Program-made: the position numbers and the translations under genes
NCBI GenBank assembly: GCA_002068015.1
Contig: MVRV01000077.1
Span: 1 to 64,000 of the forward strand
Reading direction: 5' to 3'
DNA length: 64,000 nucleotides
Origin: Smithella sp. PtaU1.Bin162
Lineage (GTDB): Bacteria > Desulfobacterota > Syntrophia > Syntrophales > Smithellaceae
The notes under the pieces: generated by a model
Databases searched by the model: none
Told to the model about the DNA's origin: nothing
Seen by the model: only the letters and a program-made list of their open reading frames with translations
In this document: piece after piece, positions 24,699-37,111 of the stretch
Layout of the letters: each line of letters opens with the position of its first letter
Numbering within the stretch: the first letter of the stretch is position 1

Positions 24699-24902
24699 AT
24701 GGAAAAAATCAAATTACTGATGCAAAAGATAATGCAATTTTTAAGTGAAGCCAAGGCTGAACTTAAAAAGGTTACTTGGCCGGCGCCCAAGCAAACAGCG
24801 GTATCCACGTTGGTGGTAATAGTTATCTCTTTCATCATGGCGATTTATTTCGGAATAGTTGATTTTGGTTTGGCTAAACTGGTTAAATTAATTTTAGGTT
24901 AG
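24699..24902 (+). CDS. secE: Preprotein translocase subunit SecE
   Basis: The 67-residue SecE stabilises SecY in the inner-membrane translocon. It has a short amphipathic helix with the conserved EAKAELKKVTWP and one membrane segment (about 38-62). It is the minimal one-span form. nusG starts 4 bp later. Confidence 0.95.
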   Translation: MEKIKLLMQKIMQFLSEAKAELKKVTWPAPKQTAVSTLVVIVISFIMAIYFGIVDFGLAKLVKLILG

Positions 24903-24906
24903 CAAA

Positions 24907-25440
24907 ATGGCTTTTAAATGGTACGTTGTTCATACCTATTCGGGATATGAAAACAAAGTAAAGATGAGCTTGCAGGAACGGGTTGAACTGGCAGGTGCCC
25001 AGGCTTATTTTTCCGATATTTTGATTCCGGAAGAAGACGTTGTGGAATTGATTTCGGGAGAAAAGAAAACTTCCAAGCGCAAATTTTTTCCCGGTTACAT
25101 TCTTGTCCGGATGGAAATGAATGATGAAACGTGGCATATTGTTAAGGATACACCGAAAGTGACCGGTTTTATCGGGAGTAAAGATAAGCCGTCACCGATT
25201 TCGGATAAAGATGTCGAAAACTTAAAAGTCAGGATAGATGAAGGAACATTAAAACCTAAACCGAAGTTTAAATTTGATGTTGGTGACCATGTTAAGATAA
25301 TTGATGGGCCGTTTACTAATTTTGACGGTGTTATTGATGAAGTAAGGCCGGAAAAAGGTAAACTGCGTGTCATTGTAAGCATCTTTGGCCGTCCGACACC
25401 GGTGGAATTGGATTTTATTCAGGTAATTCAAGGTTCTTAA
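24907..25440 (+). CDS. nusG: Transcription termination/antitermination factor NusG
   Basis: The 177-residue factor binds RNA polymerase and couples it to Rho or to ribosomes. An NGN domain begins KWYVVHTYSGYENKV and a KOW domain near the end contains VGDHVKIIDGPF. Length is normal with no extra insert. Confidence 0.97.
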   Translation: MAFKWYVVHTYSGYENKVKMSLQERVELAGAQAYFSDILIPEEDVVELISGEKKTSKRKFFPGYILVRMEMNDETWHIVKDTPKVTGFIGSKDKPSPISDKDVENLKVRIDEGTLKPKPKFKFDVGDHVKIIDGPFTNFDGVIDEVRPEKGKLRVIVSIFGRPTPVELDFIQVIQGS

Positions 25441-25483
25441 AGATTGAATCAGTTTAAAATATTCATAAATCAGGGTGATCATT

Positions 25484-25909
25484 ATGGCAAAAAAGGTTAT
25501 TGCAAGTATTAAATTGCAGATTAAAGCGGGAAAGGCGACACCGTCTCCGCCAATCGGTCCGGCGTTAGGGCAGCACGGAGTTAATATTATGGAATTTTGC
25601 AAGGCGTATAACGCCTTGACACAAAAGCAGGAAGGGATGATAATCCCTGTGGTTATTACCGTTTATGCTGATAGATCGTTTACATTCATTACCAAAACGC
25701 CACCGGCCTCGGTGCTGCTAAAACAGGCAGCGAAAATTGCCAAAGGAGCGGCTGATCCTAAGCGGGAAAAGGTGGGGACGGTTACAGCCAAACAGGTGAA
25801 AGAAATAGCTGAATTAAAAATTAACGATTTGAATGCCGTAGATATTGAAGGCGCCATCAAAATAATTGCCGGTACGGCCAGGTCAATGGGAATTGAAATT
25901 GCAAGTTAA
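25484..25909 (+). CDS. rplK: 50S ribosomal protein L11
   Basis: The 141-residue L11 has the N-terminal [20 protein letters not shown] and the rRNA-binding C-terminal half. ATG 25484 is chosen because the mature L11 start [10 protein letters not shown] begins there; three codons upstream are also open. It opens the rplK-rplA-rplJ-rplL-rpoB-rpoC cluster. Confidence 0.97.
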   Translation: MAKKVIASIKLQIKAGKATPSPPIGPALGQHGVNIMEFCKAYNALTQKQEGMIIPVVITVYADRSFTFITKTPPASVLLKQAAKIAKGAADPKREKVGTVTAKQVKEIAELKINDLNAVDIEGAIKIIAGTARSMGIEIAS

Positions 25910-25927
25910 TAAAAACGAGGTTTTATC

Positions 25928-26629
25928 ATGTTAAGAAGAGGCAAGCGCATATTAGCAGCAAAAGCAAAAGTTGAGCCCGCTCGGCGTTACTCGTTGAAAG
26001 AGGCTACAGAGATGGTTGTGTCGATGGCAGGCGCCAAATTTGATGAAACAGTGGATGCCGCTGTTCGTTTGGGTGTCAATCCTGCCCATGCCGATCAGAT
26101 GGTCAGGGGAAGTGTTGTTTTGCCCAACGGCCTTGGTAAATCGGTCAGAGTGTTGGTTTTTGCCAAGGGTGAAAAGGAAAAAGAAGCCCTTGATGCTGGT
26201 GCCGATTTAGTAGGTAATGACGAGGTTATTGAAAAAATAAAAGGTGGCTGGTTTGAATTTGACCGTGTTATCGCCACCCCTGATATGATGGGCGCTGTCG
26301 GAAAGATCGGTAAAATATTAGGTCCACGCGGTTTAATGCCCAATCCCAAAGTCGGTACGGTAACTTTTGAAGTGGCCAAAGCAGTAAAGGAGCTGAAAGC
26401 CGGTAAAGTTGAATTCCGGGTGGAAAAAGCCGGTATCGTCCATTCTCCTGTGGGAAAGGTTTCGTTTGGCGCTGAAAAATTAAAGGAAAATGTTCAGGCT
26501 TTATTGGAGACAATTATCAAATTAAAACCTTCCGCAAGCAAAGGAATTTATATTAGAAGCATTTCTCTTTCCAGCACAATGGGTGCCGGTGTGAGGATTG
26601 ATCCGCTCGATATTAAGAGCGCTACATAA
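25928..26629 (+). CDS. rplA: 50S ribosomal protein L1
   Basis: The 233-residue L1 forms the L1 stalk and is usually a translational repressor of its own mRNA. The conserved [15 protein letters not shown] and [14 protein letters not shown] segments are present. RBS GAGG precedes the ATG. Confidence 0.97.
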   Translation: MLRRGKRILAAKAKVEPARRYSLKEATEMVVSMAGAKFDETVDAAVRLGVNPAHADQMVRGSVVLPNGLGKSVRVLVFAKGEKEKEALDAGADLVGNDEVIEKIKGGWFEFDRVIATPDMMGAVGKIGKILGPRGLMPNPKVGTVTFEVAKAVKELKAGKVEFRVEKAGIVHSPVGKVSFGAEKLKENVQALLETIIKLKPSASKGIYIRSISLSSTMGAGVRIDPLDIKSAT

Positions 26630-26655
26630 TTGAAATGTAACGGTTTAATATAAAA

Positions 26656-26706
26656 GGTCGAAGATAGCAGGTACGGAAGTTTAAATGGTATAGGCCTGCC
26701 GAGACT
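26656..26706 (+). ncRNA. L10 leader (ribosomal protein autoregulatory RNA)
   Basis: The sequence has the kink-turn-like pattern of the L10 leader: GGTCGAAGATAGCAGG, a variable arm, then GGCCTGCCGAG. GCAGG (26667-26671) pairs with CCTGC (26695-26699). In other bacteria the L10-L7/L12 complex binds this RNA to repress rplJ-rplL. Confidence 0.8.
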
Positions 26707-26755
26707 CGTAGAATAAAAAGAGTTACTTTATTTTGTTAAGGTAAACAATTTTAAG

Positions 26756-26791
26756 AAACGGGAATCGGATTAGGTAAGGTTACCGTTTTTT
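26756..26791 (+). terminator. Attenuator hairpin in the rplJ leader
   Basis: AAACGG (26756-26761) pairs with CCGTTT (26783-26788), enclosing a second hairpin GGTAA/TTACC (26773-26784), and six T residues follow. A terminator between the L10 leader and rplJ would let L10 binding control read-through into rplJ-rplL-rpoBC. Confidence 0.55.
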
Positions 26792-26856
26792 ATTCTGTAT
26801 GTGGCTGCATTCTCCGGCCTCAGAAGTAAAATAATCATGGAAAGGAGGCTGACATA

Positions 26857-27381
26857 TTGGATCGGAGAACTAAAGAGCAAATTGTATCCGAACTGCAGGT
26901 GAAACTCAAAGAGGCTAAATTTGGTGTTTTGACCGGTTTCAGCAGGATGAATGTCGAGAAGATGGAATCCTTGAGGAAATTGTTGCGCAAGTCCAATGCT
27001 GAACTGAAAGTTGTAAAAAATACACTTTTGGGTATTGCTTCTAAGGAAACAGAGTTCAGCGTACTTGCCGATCATTTCAAATGGCCGGTGGCCGTTGTTT
27101 TAAGTTATAAAGATCCGGTAGGACCGACAAAGGTTCTTATTGATTTTGCCAAGAAGAATCCGGAATTGGAAATCAAAGTTGGTGTACTGGACGGCAAGCT
27201 TTTAACCAAAAACGATCTTAACATTTTGGCGGAGTTGCCCAGCAGGGAAGTTCTGCTTGGAAAATTAGTTTCTGTCATGGCAGCGGTGCCGACATCACTC
27301 GTAACAGTGTTGTCCGGCGTACCGAGAAATTTTGTGCAAGTGCTCAATGCCTATTGTGATAGGAAAAAGACTTTAAATTAA
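26857..27381 (+). CDS. rplJ: 50S ribosomal protein L10
   Basis: The 174-residue L10 anchors L7/L12 dimers to the ribosome. It begins at TTG 26857, supported by an AAAGGAGG at 26840-26847. The rRNA-binding N-terminal part contains [12 protein letters not shown], and the C-terminal helix binds L7/L12. Confidence 0.96.
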   Translation: MDRRTKEQIVSELQVKLKEAKFGVLTGFSRMNVEKMESLRKLLRKSNAELKVVKNTLLGIASKETEFSVLADHFKWPVAVVLSYKDPVGPTKVLIDFAKKNPELEIKVGVLDGKLLTKNDLNILAELPSREVLLGKLVSVMAAVPTSLVTVLSGVPRNFVQVLNAYCDRKKTLN

Positions 27382-27407
27382 TAAAACATACAGAGAGGGA
27401 TAGAAAA

Positions 27408-27797
27408 ATGTCAAATTCGATTACAAAAGAAGATGTAGTAAAATTCATTGAAGGTATGACTGTACTGGAGCTTTCCGCTTTAGTTAAAGAACTGGAAGAA
27501 AAATTTGGTGTTTCCGCCGCCGCTCCGATGATGATGGCTGCCGGAGCCGCACCTGGTGCCGCCGCCGCCGCACCGGTTGAAGAAAAAACCGAATTTAACG
27601 CCATTCTGACCGGCTTTGGTGCGGAAAAGATTCAAGTAATCAAAGTTGTTCGTGCTATTACCGGCTTAGGTTTGAAAGAAGCTAAAGATTTGGTTGAAGG
27701 TGTGCCCAAGCCGATAAAAGAAGCCGTTTCCAAGGACGAAGCAGCGGATATTAAGAAAAAGATTGAAGAAGTTGGTGGAACAGTCGAGATTAAATAA
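27408..27797 (+). CDS. rplL: 50S ribosomal protein L7/L12
   Basis: The 129-residue stalk protein has an N-terminal dimer domain, an alanine-rich hinge (about residues 38-58) and a conserved C-terminal domain with [20 protein letters not shown] that binds translation factors. Confidence 0.97.
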   Translation: MSNSITKEDVVKFIEGMTVLELSALVKELEEKFGVSAAAPMMMAAGAAPGAAAAAPVEEKTEFNAILTGFGAEKIQVIKVVRAITGLGLKEAKDLVEGVPKPIKEAVSKDEAADIKKKIEEVGGTVEIK

Positions 27798-27827
27798 TAA
27801 TCTGTAATATATTATTTTAAGGATATT

Positions 27828-30800
27828 ATGGGCAATTTTAGAAGATATTTTGGCCGAGTAAAACAAGCACTGGATATACCTAATTTAATTGAAATCCAGA
27901 CAAGATCTTACGAAAAATTCTTGCAGAAGGATTTGCCGCCGGCTAAAAGGGCAAACTTCGGTCTGCAAGGTGCTTTTAAGAGTGTTTTTCCCATTTCTGA
28001 TTTCAGTGGGAAATGTTCTCTGGAATTTGTCAGTTATAAAATTGGTGATGTCCGGTATGATGTAAAGGAGTGTATTCAGAAAGGCATGACTTATGCCGCT
28101 CCTTTAAAAATTGTCGTGAGGCTCGTTGTCTTTGATACCGATCGTCTTGCGGAAGGCAAATTGGGTAAGGAAGCAACTGAAACAAAACCAATACGCGATA
28201 TTAAAGAACAGGAAATTTACTTCGGCGAAATTCCGCTCATGACGGAAAATGGTACCTTCATTGTCAATGGAACGGAGCGGGTAATAGTCAGCCAATTGCA
28301 TCGTTCGCCCGGTATCTTTTTTGATCATGATAAAGGAAAAACAGTTGCCAGCGGCAAGTTAATTTATTCCGCCCGGGTCATTCCCATAAGAGGTTCCTGG
28401 CTGGATCTGGAGTTTGATTCCAAAGATCTTCTCTATGTGCGGATAGATCGCCGCCGCAAGATGCCCGTCACTATCCTGCTTAAGGCAATGGGCAATTCGA
28501 ATGAATTTATCCTGAATTATTTTTACAGTATTGAAAAGATAGCGATTGAAGGGGAAAAACTTTATTTTGCCGTTGACGAGTCTCTGGTTGGCCAGAAAGC
28601 ACCGGAGGATATCAAGGATAGCAAAAGTGGTGAAACCATAGTCAAAAAAGGGCGTAAATTAACCAAACCTCTTTTGAAAAGAGTAATGGATGCCGGTATA
28701 AATCGTATTGCCATTAAAGAAGGTGATCTTGCCGGTAAGATTCTTTCTTCTGATATTCGCGATCCCAAAACTGGAGAAATTGTTTTCCATTGTAACGAAG
28801 AACTGCCTCTTAATGGTTTGGCAATCGCGCAGGAAAAAGGTATTCCCGAATTGAAATTTATCCATTTGGATGAAGATTTGGATAATGCTTCCATTCGCGA
28901 TACTTTGTTAATGGATAAGATTGATACGGCTGAAGATGCAGTTCTGGAAATATATCGTAGACTGCGTCCCAGTAATCCGCCTACTCCGGATACGGCAACA
29001 AAATTTTTCAACAGTCTTTTCTTTGAATCGGAGACTTACGACCTGTCGGATGTCGGCCGCGCGAAGATGAATTACAAATTGCGTTTGAATGTCTCTACGG
29101 ATGTTACAATTTTACGCAATGACGATATCCTGGCGGCGGTTAAATATCTTATTGATTTAAAGAATGGAGTCGGGGAATGCAGTGTTGACGATATCGACCA
29201 CTTGGGAAACCGCCGTGTACGTTCAGTCGGAGAACTTATTGAAAACCAGTATCGTATCGGTTTGGTCCGAATGGAAAGAGCCATTAAAGAGAAAATGAGT
29301 CTGCAGGATATCGAAACAATGATGCCGCATGATTTGATTAATGCTAAACCGGTTTCTGCCGTCGTCAATGAGTTTTATGGTTCCAGTCAACTTTCGCAAT
29401 TTATGGATCAAACAAATCCTCTCTCGGAAATTACTCATAAGCGACGTTTATCCGCCCTTGGACCAGGAGGCTTAACTCGAGAAAGGGCCGGATTTGAAGT
29501 ACGCGATGTTCATAATACCCATTATGGCCGTATTTGCCCGGTGGAAACACCGGAAGGTCCGAATATCGGACTGATTGTTTCGCTCAGTACTTATGCCCGT
29601 GTTAATGAGTTCGGCTTCATCGAAACCCCTTATAAAATGGTGGAGAATGGCCGTGTGCAGGATGAAGTCCGCTTTATGACGGCCATTGAAGAAGAAAATT
29701 TGATTATAGCACCTTCCGACCGTCCTTTGGATAAACACGGTAAGTTTGTTGAGGAATTAATCTCTGTCAGAAAGGGTGACGATTTTATTTCGGTGGAACC
29801 GGAAGATATTAAATTGATGGATGTGTCGCCCAATCAGCTCGTTTCCGTGGCGGCCGCCCTGATTCCGTTTTTGGAGCATGATGATGCTAACCGGGCGCTG
29901 ATGGGATCCAATATGCAAAGACAGGCCGTGCCGCTCATGTGTCCCGAAGTGCCTGTGGTCGGTACGGGAATGGAAGCAGTTGTTGCCCGTGATTCCGGTG
30001 CAGTACTTGCGGCCAGAAGGGCAGGGGTTGTCGAGAGTGTTGATGCTTCCAGAATAATTGTAAGAGCTGATCACCCCGAAGAAGATGGTATCGATACGGG
30101 GGTTGATATTTATACTCTATCAAAATATCAACGCTCGAATCAGGATACCTGCTTCAACCAGAAACCGATAGTGGATATTGGTGACCGTGTCCATAAGAGA
30201 GATATTCTTGCTGATGGACCGGCGACGGACAATGGTGAACTGGCTTTAGGCCGCAACGTTATGGTTGCTTTCATGTCCTGGGGCGGCTACAACTATGAAG
30301 ATTCGATTCTGGTCAGTGAACGGATTGTCAAAGAAGATGTTTATACCTCAATCCATATTGAAGAGTTTGAAACGATGGCCCGTGATACCAAGCTGGGCAA
30401 GGAAGAGATTACACGGGATATTCCCAATGTCGGGGAAGAATCACTGAAGAATCTGGATGAAAGCGGAATCATGCGCATAGGTGTTTCGGTGAAACCAGGT
30501 GATATACTTGTCGGAAAGATTACTCCCAAGGGTGAAACCCAGCTGTCTGCCGAAGAAAAGCTTCTCCGGGCAATTTTTGGAGAAAAAGCCAGCGATGTTC
30601 GTGATACATCTTTACGCGTACCTCCCGGAGTAGAAGGTACGGTTATTGATGTTAAAATATTTACTCGCAAAGGTGCCGAAAGAGATTTACGTTCACAGGC
30701 GATTGAGTCGGATGCCGTTGAGCAATTAACAAAAAATAGAGATGATGAAATTCGAATTCTTGCGGAAACAGTCAGGAAAGATATAACCAAGCTTGTTATT

Positions 30801-31943
30801 GGCAAGACCGTAGCGGCAAAAGTAATTGATGCCAAAAAGAAAATCCTTCTTAAAAAGGGTGATAAAATTACGAAAGAAGTTTGGTCCACTATACCTTTCA
30901 CTTACTGGAAAGATATTACGCTTGCGGAAAATGATGGTTCAGAAGAAAAGTTAAATAATTTGCTTTCCGCCCTCGAACGTAAAATTGATTTCGTCCGGGC
31001 GCGGTTTGAAGAAAAGCTGGAAAAGATCAAGGCCAGTGATGAACTTCCTCCTGGTGTGATCAAGATGGTTAAAATTTATGTTGCCATCAAAAGAAAACTT
31101 TCCGTTGGTGATAAAATGGCCGGGCGGCACGGTAATAAAGGCGTTTTGTCCAGGATTCTTCCCGAAGAAGATATGCCCTATTTTGCCGATGGTTCTACCG
31201 TGGATATCGTTTTGAATCCTCTGGGCGTTCCTTCGCGTATGAATGTCGGACAAATTTTGGAAACACATTTGGGCTGGGCGTCAAAAGCGATTGGTGAAGG
31301 CCTTAATGAACTTTTAGAAAAAAATAATAACCTTAACCATGTCAAAAGCGAGTTGAAAAAAACTTACTCTACACCTGATTTTGATAAATTCATTGACCAG
31401 GCTTCCGCCGAAGATACGAAAAAATTTATCGATCGCCTGAAAAAGGGAATGTTGGTGGCAAGCCCTGTATTTGACGGCTGTCCGGAAAGTCAGATTAGAG
31501 ATTTGCTGACGAGGGCGGAATTACCGCAATCAGGACAAGCGGTTCTTTTTGATGGAAGAACCGGTGAACCGTTTGATCAGGAAGTTACAGTCGGTATTAT
31601 ATATATGTTGAAACTACACCATTTGGTCGATAATAAAATTCATGCTCGTTCCATAGGACCGTATTCACTGGTAACCCAGCAGCCCTTGGGCGGTAAGGCT
31701 CAATTCGGCGGCCAGAGGCTGGGTGAAATGGAAGTATGGGCGATGGAAGCCTATGGTGCGTCATATACCTTGCAGGAATTTCTTACGGTTAAATCTGATG
31801 ATGTTACGGGCCGGACAAGAATTTACGAATCCATCGTCAAGGGTGAACACACATTTGAGCCGGGGCTGCCGGAGTCCTTTAATGTATTGGTAAAAGAACT
31901 CCAGAGTCTTGGGCTGGATGTGGATTTAGTTGAAGAAGAATAA
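27828..31943 (+). CDS. rpoB: DNA-directed RNA polymerase subunit beta
   Basis: The 1371-residue beta subunit forms half of the active-site cleft. The rifampicin region around 518-545 ([20 protein letters not shown]) is of sensitive type: Q524, D527, H537 and S542 correspond to E. coli Q513, D516, H526 and S531. The C-terminal [18 protein letters not shown] is intact. Length fits deltaproteobacterial RpoB, with no internal break. Confidence 0.98.
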   Translation: MGNFRRYFGRVKQALDIPNLIEIQTRSYEKFLQKDLPPAKRANFGLQGAFKSVFPISDFSGKCSLEFVSYKIGDVRYDVKECIQKGMTYAAPLKIVVRLVVFDTDRLAEGKLGKEATETKPIRDIKEQEIYFGEIPLMTENGTFIVNGTERVIVSQLHRSPGIFFDHDKGKTVASGKLIYSARVIPIRGSWLDLEFDSKDLLYVRIDRRRKMPVTILLKAMGNSNEFILNYFYSIEKIAIEGEKLYFAVDESLVGQKAPEDIKDSKSGETIVKKGRKLTKPLLKRVMDAGINRIAIKEGDLAGKILSSDIRDPKTGEIVFHCNEELPLNGLAIAQEKGIPELKFIHLDEDLDNASIRDTLLMDKIDTAEDAVLEIYRRLRPSNPPTPDTATKFFNSLFFESETYDLSDVGRAKMNYKLRLNVSTDVTILRNDDILAAVKYLIDLKNGVGECSVDDIDHLGNRRVRSVGELIENQYRIGLVRMERAIKEKMSLQDIETMMPHDLINAKPVSAVVNEFYGSSQLSQFMDQTNPLSEITHKRRLSALGPGGLTRERAGFEVRDVHNTHYGRICPVETPEGPNIGLIVSLSTYARVNEFGFIETPYKMVENGRVQDEVRFMTAIEEENLIIAPSDRPLDKHGKFVEELISVRKGDDFISVEPEDIKLMDVSPNQLVSVAAALIPFLEHDDANRALMGSNMQRQAVPLMCPEVPVVGTGMEAVVARDSGAVLAARRAGVVESVDASRIIVRADHPEEDGIDTGVDIYTLSKYQRSNQDTCFNQKPIVDIGDRVHKRDILADGPATDNGELALGRNVMVAFMSWGGYNYEDSILVSERIVKEDVYTSIHIEEFETMARDTKLGKEEITRDIPNVGEESLKNLDESGIMRIGVSVKPGDILVGKITPKGETQLSAEEKLLRAIFGEKASDVRDTSLRVPPGVEGTVIDVKIFTRKGAERDLRSQAIESDAVEQLTKNRDDEIRILAETVRKDITKLVIGKTVAAKVIDAKKKILLKKGDKITKEVWSTIPFTYWKDITLAENDGSEEKLNNLLSALERKIDFVRARFEEKLEKIKASDELPPGVIKMVKIYVAIKRKLSVGDKMAGRHGNKGVLSRILPEEDMPYFADGSTVDIVLNPLGVPSRMNVGQILETHLGWASKAIGEGLNELLEKNNNLNHVKSELKKTYSTPDFDKFIDQASAEDTKKFIDRLKKGMLVASPVFDGCPESQIRDLLTRAELPQSGQAVLFDGRTGEPFDQEVTVGIIYMLKLHHLVDNKIHARSIGPYSLVTQQPLGGKAQFGGQRLGEMEVWAMEAYGASYTLQEFLTVKSDDVTGRTRIYESIVKGEHTFEPGLPESFNVLVKELQSLGLDVDLVEEE

Positions 31944-31991
31944 TTGACGCATAAATTTTATTTAAGTTTTTAATCGTACAGGAGATAAGCT

Positions 31992-34900
31992 GTGGAAGAC
32001 GTTTTCAGCTATTTTGAAAAGCCAAAAAATCCCGTTAGATTCAATGCCATGAAAATTTCCATTGCCTCGCCGGAAAAGATTCTTTCCTGGTCACATGGTG
32101 AAGTCAAGAAACCGGAAACAATAAATTATCGGACATTCAAACCGGAGCGGGATGGACTGTTTTGTGCTAAAATCTTTGGGCCGGTAAAGGATTACGAGTG
32201 TTTATGCGGCCGCTATAAGCGCATGAAACACCGGGGCGTAGTCTGTGAAAAGTGCGGAGTAGAGGTTATTCAATCCAAAGTCCGCAGAGAAAGAATGGGG
32301 CATATTACACTAGCCACTCCTGTTGCCCACATCTGGTTCTTAAAAAGCCTTCCCAGCCGTATCGGCAATGTCATGGACTTATCGCTGAAGGAACTCGAAA
32401 AAGTTCTTTATTTTGAGTCATGGATTGTTCTAGATCCTAAAGAGACTCCACTCAAAAAGAAAGAGCTGCTTACCGATGAGGAATACGGTGAATATCGTGA
32501 ACAATACGGAGAAAACGGCTTTGTTGTCGGTATCGGCGCCGAAGCGGTAAGACAGCTTCTGGAAGAAATTGATTTGGAAAAGCTCTATGAAGAATTACGG
32601 GCGGAGGTTGTCAGTTCGGTCTCTGATACAAAGAAGAAGAAACTGGTTAAGAGGCTGAAGGTTGTTGAAGCGTTGCGTAAATCGGGAAATAAGCCGGAAT
32701 GGATGATCCTTACGGTTCTTCCTGTTATTCCACCGGATTTACGCCCTCTGGTTCCGTTGGACGGCGGCCGGTTTGCCACATCAGATCTTAACGATTTATA
32801 CCGGCGTGTTATTAACCGTAATAACCGTTTAAAGCGCTTACAGGAATTAAATGCTCCGGAAATTATTATCCGCAATGAAAAGAGGATGCTCCAAGAAGCG
32901 GTAGATGTTCTTTTTGATAATGGTCGCCGCGGTCGGGCCATAACCGGTACAAATAAAAGACCTCTTAGATCTCTGTCGGATATGCTCAAAGGCAAGCAAG
33001 GACGTTTCCGTCAGAATTTGCTGGGTAAACGTGTTGATTACTCCGGTCGTTCCGTCATTACCGTAGGTCCGGACCTAAGACTCCACCAGTGCGGTTTGCC
33101 CAAGAAAATGGCACTGGAACTCTTTAAACCGTTTGTTTACAACCGCCTCTTGGATAAGGGATATGTTACAACAGTAAAGAGTGCCAAGAAGATGGTGGAA
33201 AGGGAAACAGCGGAGGTATGGGATGCTCTCGATGAAGTTGTCCGCGAATATCCGGTCATCCTGAATCGCGCACCGACCCTGCACCGTTTGGGTATGCAGG
33301 CTTTTGAACCAGTGCTCATTGAAGGCAAGGCTATCCGTTTACATCCTCTGGTTTGTACTGCTTTTAATGCCGATTTTGACGGCGATCAGATGGCTGTTCA
33401 TGTGCCACTTTCCATTGAAGCCCAGACAGAAGCCCGGGTACTTATGATGTCGACCAACAATATCCTTTCTCCTGCCAACGGGAAGCCGATTATTATTCCC
33501 AGCCAGGATATCGTATTGGGTATTTATTATCTCACTCGCGCTAAAAATGGAGTGAAAGGCGAAGGAATGGCTTTTGCCGACCCGGAAGAGGTCCGCTGTG
33601 CTCTTGATGCCGGGGCGATTGATTTACATGCTAAAATCAAAGTGCGGATCGATGCGGAATTAAAAGAAACAACAGTAGGAAGAGTTGTTCTTTCCGAAAT
33701 AGTTCCCCAAGAGATTTCTTTTGACGCCATTAACAAGTTAATGAATAAGAAGGAACTGGCTAATTTAATTGACCATTGCTACAGATTATGCGGCGATAAA
33801 ACTACAGTTCTTCTGGCTGACAGGCTCAAAGATTTAGGGTTTAAATATGCGACTATTTCCGGACTTTCCTTTGCTGTAGGCAATATGATTATTCCGGAAA
33901 ATAAAAAGCACATTGTTTCCCAGGCTGAAAAGGATGTTCTGAAGATTCAGAAACAATACATGGATGGTTTGATCACTGACGGTGAGCGTTACAACAAAGT
34001 TATTGATATCTGGGCGCAATCCACGGAAAAAATCGCCTCGGAAATGCTGACCGGGATCAGTACCGAAGAACTGCCCAGCTCTGAAGGTAAGAAACGCAGA
34101 GTCGAAAGTTTCAATCCGATTTACATGATGGCCGATTCGGGTGCCCGGGGTTCGGGAGTTCAGTTAAGACAATTGGCTGGTATGCGAGGACTTATGGCCA
34201 AGCCGTCCGGAGAAATTATTGAAACGCCGATTACGGCGAACTTCCGCGAAGGATTAACTGTTCTCCAGTACTTTATTTCCACTCACGGTGCCCGTAAGGG
34301 GCTCGCCGATACCGCTTTAAAGACAGCTAATTCCGGTTATTTGACTCGCCGATTGGTCGATGTGGCCCAGGACTGCATAATTACAGAGCGGGATTGCGAA
34401 ACGGTTGACGGCATTTATGTTTCCGCGCTGATGGAAGGCGGAGAAATCATTGAAACTGCGGGCGAGCGTGTATTAGGTCGGGTTGCACTGCAGGAAATAA
34501 AAGATCCCTTTACCGGTGAAGTTATTGTGCATGCCAATGAAGTTATTGACGAAGCTTTGGCAGAAAAAATTGATCATTCCGGTATTGAACAAGTCAATAT
34601 CAGATCAGTTCTGACTTGCCGGGCGCAGCACGGCGTTTGTGCTATGTGTTACGGTCGAGATCTTGCACATGGTCATCTGGTGAATATCGGAGAGGCCGTC
34701 GGTATTGTTGCGGCGCAGTCCATTGGTGAACCTGGTACGCAATTGACAATGAGAACATTCCATATCGGTGGTACGGCCAAATTTGACGAGCATTCCACGC
34801 TGGAAGCGCGCCATGACGGAATGGTCCGGTTTGTTAATTTAAATGCGGTTAAAACCAGAGAAAATGACTTTGTTGTCATGAACCGCCACGGTGAAGTGCA

Positions 34901-36092
34901 TGTTTTGGATGAACAACAACGCAGCCGCGGTAAATACACTGTTCCTTACGGTGCTCATCTGAAAGTAGCCGATAATAGTAAAATTAAAAAAGGACAGTTA
35001 ATTGCGGAATGGGATCCTTTTTCCATACCGATACTGGCGGAAGTGGATGGTACAATTAAGTACGGTGATATCATTGAAGGAAAAACCATGCAAGAGCAGG
35101 TTGATGAAGTCACCGGTCTGTCGCGTAAAGTAATTATCGAATTCAAAGGTGGCGATTTAAGACCGCGCGTTTCGATTAAAGACATTAAAGGTAAAACAGC
35201 GAAACTGTCGGGCACAAGCTCTGTGGCTCGTTACCTTTTATCCGTTGGCGTTAATATCGTTGTTTCTGAAGGAGATGAGGTTCGTGCCGGTGATATTATT
35301 GCCAAAATTCCGCGTGAAACGACTAAAACAAAGGACATTACAGGCGGTTTACCGCGTGTTGCCGAGCTTTTTGAGGCTCGTAAGCCGAAAGATTTTGCCG
35401 TTATCAGTGAGATTGACGGAGTTGTATCTTATGGTAAAGATGCCAAAGGCAAGCGTAAAATAATCGTCACCCCCGAAATTGGTGAAGAAAAAGAATATCT
35501 TATTCCTAAGGGTAAACATATCAGTGTTCAGGAAGGGGATCGTGTCACTCCCGGCGATGCATTGATGGACGGCATGAACAATCCTCATGATTTGCTGGCG
35601 ATTAAGGGCGAAAAAGAACTGGCCAAATATCTAGTCGATGAGGTTCAGGAAGTTTATCGTTTGCAAGGTGTTAAGATAAACGATAAGCATATGGAAGTTA
35701 TAGTGCGACAGATGTTGAGACGGGTTCGAGTGACTGATTCGGGCGATACCGCCTTTATTGCTGATGAGCAGGTTGAGCGTTACCGTTTCCAGGAAGAAAA
35801 CGATAAGGTTATTGCTCAGGGTGGTCGTCCGGCAATCGGTGAACCTCTGCTTCTGGGTATTACTAAAGCGTCACTCTCCACGCAGAGTTTCATCTCTGCG
35901 GCATCGTTTCAGGAAACGACAAGAGTTCTTACTGAAGCATCTCTCTCCGGTAAGACGGATTATCTAAGAGGATTAAAAGAAAACGTTATCATGGGACGTT
36001 TGATACCGGCCGGTACCGGTCTTGTTATGTACCGTAAACTGGGTATTCAAGTCGAGGACCAAGATACTGAATTAAAAGTTGAACAAAGTTAA
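31992..36092 (+). CDS. rpoC: DNA-directed RNA polymerase subunit beta'
   Basis: The 1366-residue beta' subunit starts at GTG 31992. The N-terminal zinc ribbon uses C70, C72, C85 and C88. The magnesium-binding NADFDGDQM has D461, D463 and D465. The second zinc site ([13 protein letters not shown]) and the trigger-loop region ([12 protein letters not shown]) are intact. It is 48 bp after rpoB. Confidence 0.98.
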   Translation: MEDVFSYFEKPKNPVRFNAMKISIASPEKILSWSHGEVKKPETINYRTFKPERDGLFCAKIFGPVKDYECLCGRYKRMKHRGVVCEKCGVEVIQSKVRRERMGHITLATPVAHIWFLKSLPSRIGNVMDLSLKELEKVLYFESWIVLDPKETPLKKKELLTDEEYGEYREQYGENGFVVGIGAEAVRQLLEEIDLEKLYEELRAEVVSSVSDTKKKKLVKRLKVVEALRKSGNKPEWMILTVLPVIPPDLRPLVPLDGGRFATSDLNDLYRRVINRNNRLKRLQELNAPEIIIRNEKRMLQEAVDVLFDNGRRGRAITGTNKRPLRSLSDMLKGKQGRFRQNLLGKRVDYSGRSVITVGPDLRLHQCGLPKKMALELFKPFVYNRLLDKGYVTTVKSAKKMVERETAEVWDALDEVVREYPVILNRAPTLHRLGMQAFEPVLIEGKAIRLHPLVCTAFNADFDGDQMAVHVPLSIEAQTEARVLMMSTNNILSPANGKPIIIPSQDIVLGIYYLTRAKNGVKGEGMAFADPEEVRCALDAGAIDLHAKIKVRIDAELKETTVGRVVLSEIVPQEISFDAINKLMNKKELANLIDHCYRLCGDKTTVLLADRLKDLGFKYATISGLSFAVGNMIIPENKKHIVSQAEKDVLKIQKQYMDGLITDGERYNKVIDIWAQSTEKIASEMLTGISTEELPSSEGKKRRVESFNPIYMMADSGARGSGVQLRQLAGMRGLMAKPSGEIIETPITANFREGLTVLQYFISTHGARKGLADTALKTANSGYLTRRLVDVAQDCIITERDCETVDGIYVSALMEGGEIIETAGERVLGRVALQEIKDPFTGEVIVHANEVIDEALAEKIDHSGIEQVNIRSVLTCRAQHGVCAMCYGRDLAHGHLVNIGEAVGIVAAQSIGEPGTQLTMRTFHIGGTAKFDEHSTLEARHDGMVRFVNLNAVKTRENDFVVMNRHGEVHVLDEQQRSRGKYTVPYGAHLKVADNSKIKKGQLIAEWDPFSIPILAEVDGTIKYGDIIEGKTMQEQVDEVTGLSRKVIIEFKGGDLRPRVSIKDIKGKTAKLSGTSSVARYLLSVGVNIVVSEGDEVRAGDIIAKIPRETTKTKDITGGLPRVAELFEARKPKDFAVISEIDGVVSYGKDAKGKRKIIVTPEIGEEKEYLIPKGKHISVQEGDRVTPGDALMDGMNNPHDLLAIKGEKELAKYLVDEVQEVYRLQGVKINDKHMEVIVRQMLRRVRVTDSGDTAFIADEQVERYRFQEENDKVIAQGGRPAIGEPLLLGITKASLSTQSFISAASFQETTRVLTEASLSGKTDYLRGLKENVIMGRLIPAGTGLVMYRKLGIQVEDQDTELKVEQS

Positions 36093-36110
36093 AAAAAACT
36101 GAGAAAAAGC

Positions 36111-36139
36111 TTGACATCTGAGCGTTGAATTGATAGTTA
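36111..36139 (+). promoter_or_regulatory. Promoter of the rpsL-rpsG-tuf operon
   Basis: TTGACA (36111-36116), a 17-bp spacer and TAGTTA (36134-36139) sit between rpoC and rpsL. This gives the str-type operon its own strong start besides read-through from rpoBC. Confidence 0.65.
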
Positions 36140-36194
36140 GCAACGCTTTGTTACTGCTTGAAAAATTGCAGGAAAAGTTAGATCGGGAGGAAAA

Positions 36195-36566
36195 ATGCCG
36201 ACGATAAGTCAGTTGGTTCGCAAAGGCAGAGCCAAAATACAGAAAAAAACAAGTACACCGGCGTTGGCGGGGTCACCTCAACGACGCGGCGTCTGTGTCA
36301 GAGTTTACACAACGACGCCCAAAAAGCCAAATTCCGCTTTGCGTAAAGTAGCTCGAGTTCGTCTCACCAGCGGTTATGAAGTTACTTCCTATATTCCCGG
36401 TATCGGCCATAACTTACAGGAGCACTCGGTTGTGCTGGTACGCGGCGGCAGAGTTAAGGATTTGCCTGGTGTAAGGTATCATATTATTCGCGGTACACTT
36501 GATGCTGTTGGAGTTGCCGATCGTAAACAGGGCAGATCAAAGTACGGTGCGAAAAAGCCAAGTTAG
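36195..36566 (+). CDS. rpsL: 30S ribosomal protein S12
   Basis: The 123-residue S12 lines the decoding centre. The [11 protein letters not shown] segment has the wild-type lysines of streptomycin-sensitive ribosomes. D89 in [12 protein letters not shown] is the residue modified by RimO, whose gene is at 7737-9083. RBS GGGAGG precedes the ATG. Confidence 0.98.
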   Translation: MPTISQLVRKGRAKIQKKTSTPALAGSPQRRGVCVRVYTTTPKKPNSALRKVARVRLTSGYEVTSYIPGIGHNLQEHSVVLVRGGRVKDLPGVRYHIIRGTLDAVGVADRKQGRSKYGAKKPS

Positions 36567-36580
36567 ACGGAGATATTTAA

Positions 36581-37051
36581 ATGCCAAGAAGACGGGAAAT
36601 AGAAAAAAGGGATGTTTTACCCGATCCCAAGTTCAATAATAAGATGGTTGCAAAATTTGTCAATTCGTTGTTAAAACGTGGCAAGAAGAGTACCGCAGAA
36701 AGTATTCTTTATGGCGCCTTTGACATCATTGAAAAAAAAGCAAAAGAGCAACCCGTGGAGCTTTTTGAAAAAGCATTGAATAACGTTAAGCCGGTAATTG
36801 AGGTTAAGTCAAGACGTGTTGGTGGTTCTACTTATCAAGTGCCGACGGAAGTTGTTCCTGCCCGGCGCACGGCGCTGGCAATTCGCTGGTTGATTACCAA
36901 CGCACAGGAACGTACGGAAAAAACAATGCGGGAAAAACTGGCTGGTGAATTAATTGATGCAGCCAATAATCGCGGGGGCTCGATTAAAAAGAAAGAAGCG
37001 GTGCATAAAATGGCTGAAGCAAATAAAGCTTTTGCCCATTATAAATTTTAA
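36581..37051 (+). CDS. rpsG: 30S ribosomal protein S7
   Basis: The 156-residue S7 starts [18 protein letters not shown] and nucleates 3' domain assembly of 16S rRNA. Conserved KRGKKSTAE and GGSTYQVP are present. No fusA follows; tuf comes directly next, so fusA must lie elsewhere. Confidence 0.97.
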   Translation: MPRRREIEKRDVLPDPKFNNKMVAKFVNSLLKRGKKSTAESILYGAFDIIEKKAKEQPVELFEKALNNVKPVIEVKSRRVGGSTYQVPTEVVPARRTALAIRWLITNAQERTEKTMREKLAGELIDAANNRGGSIKKKEAVHKMAEANKAFAHYKF

Positions 37052-37111
37052 AAAAGTATATAATTAAACGACAGGATAAATAACCATTCAAAGTTAAGGA
37101 GGTAGATGGAC

